64,000 nucleotides of DNA from NCBI GenBank assembly GCA_910577095.1, contig CAJTLY010000002.1:62001-126000 (forward strand), read 5' to 3'. Made by a program: the position numbers and the translations under genes. Below the pieces are notes generated by a model, which worked only from the letters and a program-made list of their open reading frames with translations, ran no database searches and had not been told where the DNA came from. Below, piece after piece: positions 60,697-64,000 of this stretch; the stretch's first letter is position 1; every line of letters begins with the position of its first letter. Source of the DNA: an uncultured Alphaproteobacteria bacterium (GTDB lineage Bacteria > Pseudomonadota > Alphaproteobacteria > RF32 > CAG-239).

Positions 60697-62019
60697 CTAT
60701 GCGTTTTGTCCGTTCAGGCGGCGATAAACTCTTTCGCGACCGATCAACGGCAATAAAAATTTCAATTCCGGACCGTTTTCCATCGCGGTGATGGCTTTGC
60801 GCAAAGGATGAAACAAATCTTTTCCCTTGCGTCCGGTCTGTTGTTTTATTTGTTCAATCCAGTTTTTAAACGTCTCTTCGTCCCACGGTTCCGGAGGCAA
60901 TAATGCGGCCGCCGCATCAGTCAGAGACTTGTCTTCAATAACCGGCACAACCGGTTTTTGACAGATGGCCTGCCAAACTTCAATATCTTTCAGCACCGTC
61001 AGATTCCCGCGCACCGCATTCCAAAAAGCTTCGTCGACCTCAACCCGGTCCCGCACCGCCTGATAATCCAAACCGCGTACCAGCCGGGTATTAAAATGCT
61101 GCAGATCCTGCTCGCAAAACTTCGGCTGAGCACGTCCCAACTTATCAAAATCCAAACTTGCGGCCAAAGACTGAAGATCGGCATAGGGCTCTATCGCCTC
61201 CGACGTCCCCAATTTGGCCAGATACGAACAAATGGACATCGCTTCTATCCCTTCGGCGCGCAAATCGGCAACGCCGATGGAACCCAAACGTTTGGAAAGC
61301 TTTCCTTCTTTTCCGGTCAAAAGCGGCAGATGGGCAAAAACCGGCACCGTACCGCCGACCGCTTCAAACATTCTGATTTGGGAAGCCGTGTTGGTGACAT
61401 GATCCTCACCGCGAACAATGTGGGTGATGGAAAAATCGATGTCATCAATCACCGACGGCAGGTGATATAAATAGCTGCCGTCTTCACGAATGACAACCGG
61501 GTCACTCAAATTTTCCGCCCGGTAGTGACAACGTCCGCGCACCATGTCGTCCCAAACGATATCGCCGGCCGTCAGCTTAAAACGATAGTGCGGCTTGCGT
61601 CCTTCTGCCCGATAAGCCGCAATTTGAGCCTCGCTCAATGACAAGGCCCGACGGTCATAAATCGGCGGCAAGCCTTTGGCTAACAGACTTTTGCGCATCA
61701 GTTCCAACTCTTCGGGAGTTTCAAAGCAGGGATAAATCAATCCCTCTTCAATCAATTTGGCCGTCACTTCCCGATAACGTTCGAAACGCGCCGATTGCCG
61801 GGCCTCTTCTTTCCAGTTCAAGCCAAGCCATTTTAAGGCATCGCGGATAGCCGCTTCATATTCGGGTTTGGAACGTTCCTTATCGGTATCGTCAATCCGC
61901 AACATAAATTCGCCGCCCAATTTTTGAGCCAGCAACCAGTTAAACAACGCCGTTCTGGTATTGCCGATATGCATATATCCGGTCGGCGACGGTGCAAATC
62001 TGACTTTTATTTTTGACAT
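60697..62019 (-). CDS. gltX2: Glutamyl-tRNA synthetase, copy 2
   Basis: 440 residues from ATG 62019 (the frame extends to 62082 without family support). VRFAPSPTGYMHIGNTRTALFNWLLAQKLGGEFMLRIDDTD, KLSKRLGS (KMSKS-type), and alphaproteobacterial-type C-terminus (LGTSEAIEPYADLQSLAASLDFDKLGRA). It is clearly distinct from copy 1 at 4332. In alphaproteobacteria one of two GluRS often charges tRNA-Gln for later amidation by GatCAB; which one cannot be read here. Operon with cysS. Confidence 0.94.
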   Translation of the reverse strand: MSKIKVRFAPSPTGYMHIGNTRTALFNWLLAQKLGGEFMLRIDDTDKERSKPEYEAAIRDALKWLGLNWKEEARQSARFERYREVTAKLIEEGLIYPCFETPEELELMRKSLLAKGLPPIYDRRALSLSEAQIAAYRAEGRKPHYRFKLTAGDIVWDDMVRGRCHYRAENLSDPVVIREDGSYLYHLPSVIDDIDFSITHIVRGEDHVTNTASQIRMFEAVGGTVPVFAHLPLLTGKEGKLSKRLGSIGVADLRAEGIEAMSICSYLAKLGTSEAIEPYADLQSLAASLDFDKLGRAQPKFCEQDLQHFNTRLVRGLDYQAVRDRVEVDEAFWNAVRGNLTVLKDIEVWQAICQKPVVPVIEDKSLTDAAAALLPPEPWDEETFKNWIEQIKQQTGRKGKDLFHPLRKAITAMENGPELKFLLPLIGRERVYRRLNGQNA

Positions 62020-62146
62020 CTGAGTTTTCCCCGCTAATTTTGAACAATTGTCGAGTATATAAGCATCCCCGGGCGATTTCAAGATTTTTTTGCCTTAAAA
62101 CGACTGCTGCCGAGGACAGGACGGCCACGACATAAAGAATAAAAAA

Positions 62147-62163
62147 CCCCGGAGAACCCGGGG
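62147..62163 (-). terminator. Terminator after the TrcR-type gene
   Basis: CCCCGG/CCGGGG stem flanked by A6 and T6, 8 bases beyond the stop at 62171. Confidence 0.9.
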
Positions 62164-62170
62164 TTTTTTA

Positions 62171-63022
62171 TTATGCTTCAACCACTGCCGGTTTGGCCTT
62201 TTTGGCTTTGCTTGTTTTTTTGGCGGCAGTTTTCTTTTTCAGCGTTGTTTTTTTAGCCTTGGCTGCCGCTTTTTTCTTTTCGGCCGCCTTTTTCTCGGCC
62301 GCTTTCTTTTTGGCAGCGGCTTTCTTTTCGGCCGCCTTTTTCTTTTCCGCCGCCTTTTTGGCAGCGGCTTTTTCCTTTTCCGCCGCTTTTTTCAAAGCTG
62401 CTTTCTTTTTGGCAGCGGCTTTTTCCGCCGCTTTCGTCACTTTTTTAGCAGCCGGCTTTTTCTTTTTGACTGTTTTTTTCTTCGGCTGATTTTTCTGTTC
62501 GTTCCACTTTTTCGAAACCGCGATCGCATCGTCAAGGTCTTTTTCTTTGCACAAGCCGATCGCTACCGGATTTTTGGGGCGCAGATTAGCCATATCGCGA
62601 TGCGTTCCGTCACGCAGGGCGGCAATGGTCGGCTTGGTGGTTCCGATCAATTTACAAATCTGAGAATCGATAATTTCGGGACAATTGCGGAGAATCCACA
62701 AAATGGCAGCCGGCTTGTCGCTGCGCTGGGACGGCGACAGCACTTTTTTGTTTTTGCTGTTTTGGACTTTGACGTTTCGTTCCGGTTCAACTGCCGTTAA
62801 CGAAGCCGTCGCATCTTTTTCGCAACGGGCAATTTCCTCTTCGGTCAGTTGACCGGCGGTTACCGGATTGAGACCGACAATATTAAACGCGACGTCGCCG
62901 TCGGCAATCGCCTGTACTTCCAATTCATGCAGTTCGCAAAAATCGCCGATTTGTTTAAATGTTAACGTTGTATTTTCAACCAGCCAGACGGCGGTTGCCT
63001 TAGGCATTAACGGAGCTGTCAT
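62171..63022 (-). CDS. trcR: DUF1013/TrcR-type cell-cycle regulator with a histone H1-like Lys/Ala tail
   Basis: 283 residues. Residues ~1-175 match DUF1013, the alphaproteobacterial TrcR-type regulator: MPKATAVWLVENTTLTFKQIGDFCELHELEVQAIADGDVAFNIVGLNPVTAGQLTEEEIARCEKD, then RSDKPAAILWILRNCPEIIDSQICKLIGTTKPTIAALRDGTH, which resembles an HTH. The last ~100 residues are almost only Lys, Ala and Glu (KAAEKKKAAEKK repeats), like histone H1 or eukaryotic-type DNA-compacting tails; I have not seen this in the family. GAAAGGACAAAAC precedes ATG. Confidence 0.88.
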   Translation of the reverse strand: MTAPLMPKATAVWLVENTTLTFKQIGDFCELHELEVQAIADGDVAFNIVGLNPVTAGQLTEEEIARCEKDATASLTAVEPERNVKVQNSKNKKVLSPSQRSDKPAAILWILRNCPEIIDSQICKLIGTTKPTIAALRDGTHRDMANLRPKNPVAIGLCKEKDLDDAIAVSKKWNEQKNQPKKKTVKKKKPAAKKVTKAAEKAAAKKKAALKKAAEKEKAAAKKAAEKKKAAEKKAAAKKKAAEKKAAEKKKAAAKAKKTTLKKKTAAKKTSKAKKAKPAVVEA

Positions 63023-63072
63023 TGTTTTGTCCTTTCTTTTTGTTTTCAGCGCACAGATTTTGTGAGCAAAAA

Positions 63073-63100
63073 ACCCACATTCGTTGATAGAATGCAGGTT
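63073..63100 (-). terminator. Terminator after rpmE
   Basis: AACCTGCATTC/GAATGTGGGTT stem (two mismatches), then TTTTTTGCTC on the minus strand. Confidence 0.8.
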
Positions 63101-63133
63101 AATTGAAAAAATTTAAGATAGTATTAAAAAATA

Positions 63134-63370
63134 CTATTCGCTGTCGGAAGTTTTGAGACCGAAAGCACCAAATTTATTCTTAAACTTGGACAACTGACCG
63201 CCGGTATCAACCAGACGATAAACGCCGGTCCAGGCCGGGTGCGATTTCGGATCAATTTCCAAAGTCATTTTGTCTCCGGCTTTTCCCCAGGTCGATCTGG
63301 TAGTGGCAACGCTGCCGTCACTCATTACATAAGTAATCTCATGATAATCCGGATGAATACCTTTTTTCAT
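63134..63370 (-). CDS. rpmE: 50S ribosomal protein L31
   Basis: 78 residues. MKKGIHPDYHEITYVMSDGSVATTRSTWG...MTLEIDPKSHPAWTG is L31. No zinc cysteines, so the C-minus form. TATGGAGAAAATAAG precedes the ATG. Confidence 0.95.
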   Translation of the reverse strand: MKKGIHPDYHEITYVMSDGSVATTRSTWGKAGDKMTLEIDPKSHPAWTGVYRLVDTGGQLSKFKNKFGAFGLKTSDSE

Positions 63371-63466
63371 CTTATTTTCTCCATAACGAATTGCTAGTTG
63401 CCGCTTTTATACATTAGAGTTTGGAATAAAGCAAGCATTAATTTTAATTTTTTTCCCGATTTCAAA

Positions 63467-64000
63467 TCAGTCGGCTTCTTCCGTCACTTCGGCGGTATTT
63501 TTCCTCAGCTGATTGTCTGTATTAATAATTTTGATGCTGAAATTGGTATAACCGCGCGTCATCAGATAGGAACGAACGGCCACCGCCCGGTTTAAATTCA
63601 GCCGTTTGCTCTTAAAGCTGTTTTCGCCGTCATCATAATTGAAAGCGGAAATGATGATTTTGTTGCTGCCGGGTTGTCTAAAACCATCGGCCAGTTCGGC
63701 CAGTTTTTCCAAATTTTCTGAAGACAGATCCGAGCGGCCGGGCATAAATACGATGGTATCGGCCGCGATTTCGGGTTCACCGACCGGAATTAAAGGCTCA
63801 AGCACTTCGGATGCCGCCTCCCGACGCGTCGAAAGCAGATCTGCAACAACAGGCTGTTTGTTCTCTTGAACAGGCACTGCGGCAACGTCCGCCTTTTCTT
63901 CCGTAACCGCCGTTTCCGGAACCTTTTTCAAAACCGGTTCCGTTATCGGAGCAGCAACCGGCACAACAACCGGGACCTTTTTTTCAACTGCCGGTTCGGG
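63467..64000 (-). CDS. OmpA-family C-terminal-domain protein (5' part beyond window)
   Basis: At least 177 residues, frame open to the window edge. A Pro/Val-rich linker (PAVEKKVPVVVPVAAP) precedes an OmpA/MotB-like domain: DTIVFMPGRSDLSSENLEKLAELADGF, then SKRLNLNRAVAVRSYLMTRGYTNFSIKI, where the peptidoglycan-binding Asp/Arg pattern is visible. Usually a periplasmic or outer-membrane protein. N-terminus and topology unknown because it is cut. Confidence 0.8.
   Translation of the reverse strand, partial: PEPAVEKKVPVVVPVAAPITEPVLKKVPETAVTEEKADVAAVPVQENKQPVVADLLSTRREAASEVLEPLIPVGEPEIAADTIVFMPGRSDLSSENLEKLAELADGFRQPGSNKIIISAFNYDDGENSFKSKRLNLNRAVAVRSYLMTRGYTNFSIKIINTDNQLRKNTAEVTEEAD

Noticed and set aside
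1..64000. CRISPR arrays, insertion sequences, prophage genes, rRNA
   Set aside because: No spaced direct repeats, transposase, integrase or phage proteins, and no rRNA-like sequence were found in either strand.

Overview
The window looks like a chromosomal segment of an alphaproteobacterium, probably an uncultured, host-associated or fermentative one. The evidence is family content and gene order: an ATP12-type F1 assembly chaperone, a DUF1013/TrcR-type regulator, rarA...rluC...ATP12 synteny, nuoL-nuoM-nuoN-birA-RNase J synteny, lpxC-bamD-recN synteny, and two glutamyl-tRNA synthetases. The exact lineage is my inference. I see no rRNA operon, insertion sequence, prophage or CRISPR array.

Layout. 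1-3.9 kb: a truncated MlaE-type lipid-transport permease, a MATE exporter and three small membrane-anchored proteins, two of them paralogous. 3.9-10.4 kb (minus strand): mutT-gltX1; a small HTH protein preceded by a terminator and a candidate structured RNA; a 13-copy GAGGAA microsatellite; recN, bamD, lpxC; and the RNase P RNA. 10.4-14.4 kb (plus): the start of a dcw cluster, mraZ-rsmH-ftsL-ftsI, with a promoter overlapped by TCCCA repeats typical of an MraZ operator. The cluster stops after ftsI. 14.4-20.1 kb: two secreted proteins (one with an HEHQH motif) and a 1384-residue autotransporter with about 17 repeats. Its upstream region carries a 16-bp perfect inverted repeat around a promoter-like segment. 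20.2-26 kb: mreB, miaA, ddl, a DUF3108 protein, a U32-family (TrhP-like) enzyme and a repeat-like protein.

26-35 kb (minus): recX, an acidic pentapeptide-repeat protein, rarA, two tandem zeta-toxin-like kinases, rluC, an AsmA protein, a shortened ATP12 chaperone and acylphosphatase. 35-43 kb: a lipoprotein, an ApaG-domain protein, rplM-rpsI, cyclophilin, a second Nudix hydrolase, mutS and an orphan histidine kinase. 43-50.5 kb (minus): three complex I antiporter-like subunits (nuoL, nuoM, nuoN) with no other nuo genes beside them, then birA and RNase J. By eye the three subunits have lost several proton-channel residues.

50.6-58 kb: tRNA-Lys(TTT), an AT-rich maltose/galactoside acetyltransferase gene, a protein with an HERGH zincin-like motif, a DUF4186 protein, a divergent arsR/cadA metal-resistance pair with two 16-bp operators, a small heat-shock protein, an acyl carrier protein and a YbaK-type deacylase. 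58-64 kb: two small orphan genes, cysS and gltX2, the TrcR-type regulator with a histone H1-like Lys/Ala tail, rpmE and the 3' part of an OmpA-domain protein.

Most of the window is housekeeping. The parts that may be new are the stripped nuoLMN cassette, the possible invertible promoter in front of the autotransporter, the tandem zeta-like kinases in a conserved housekeeping operon, the structured leader/terminator after the microsatellite, and the TrcR-H1 tail fusion.
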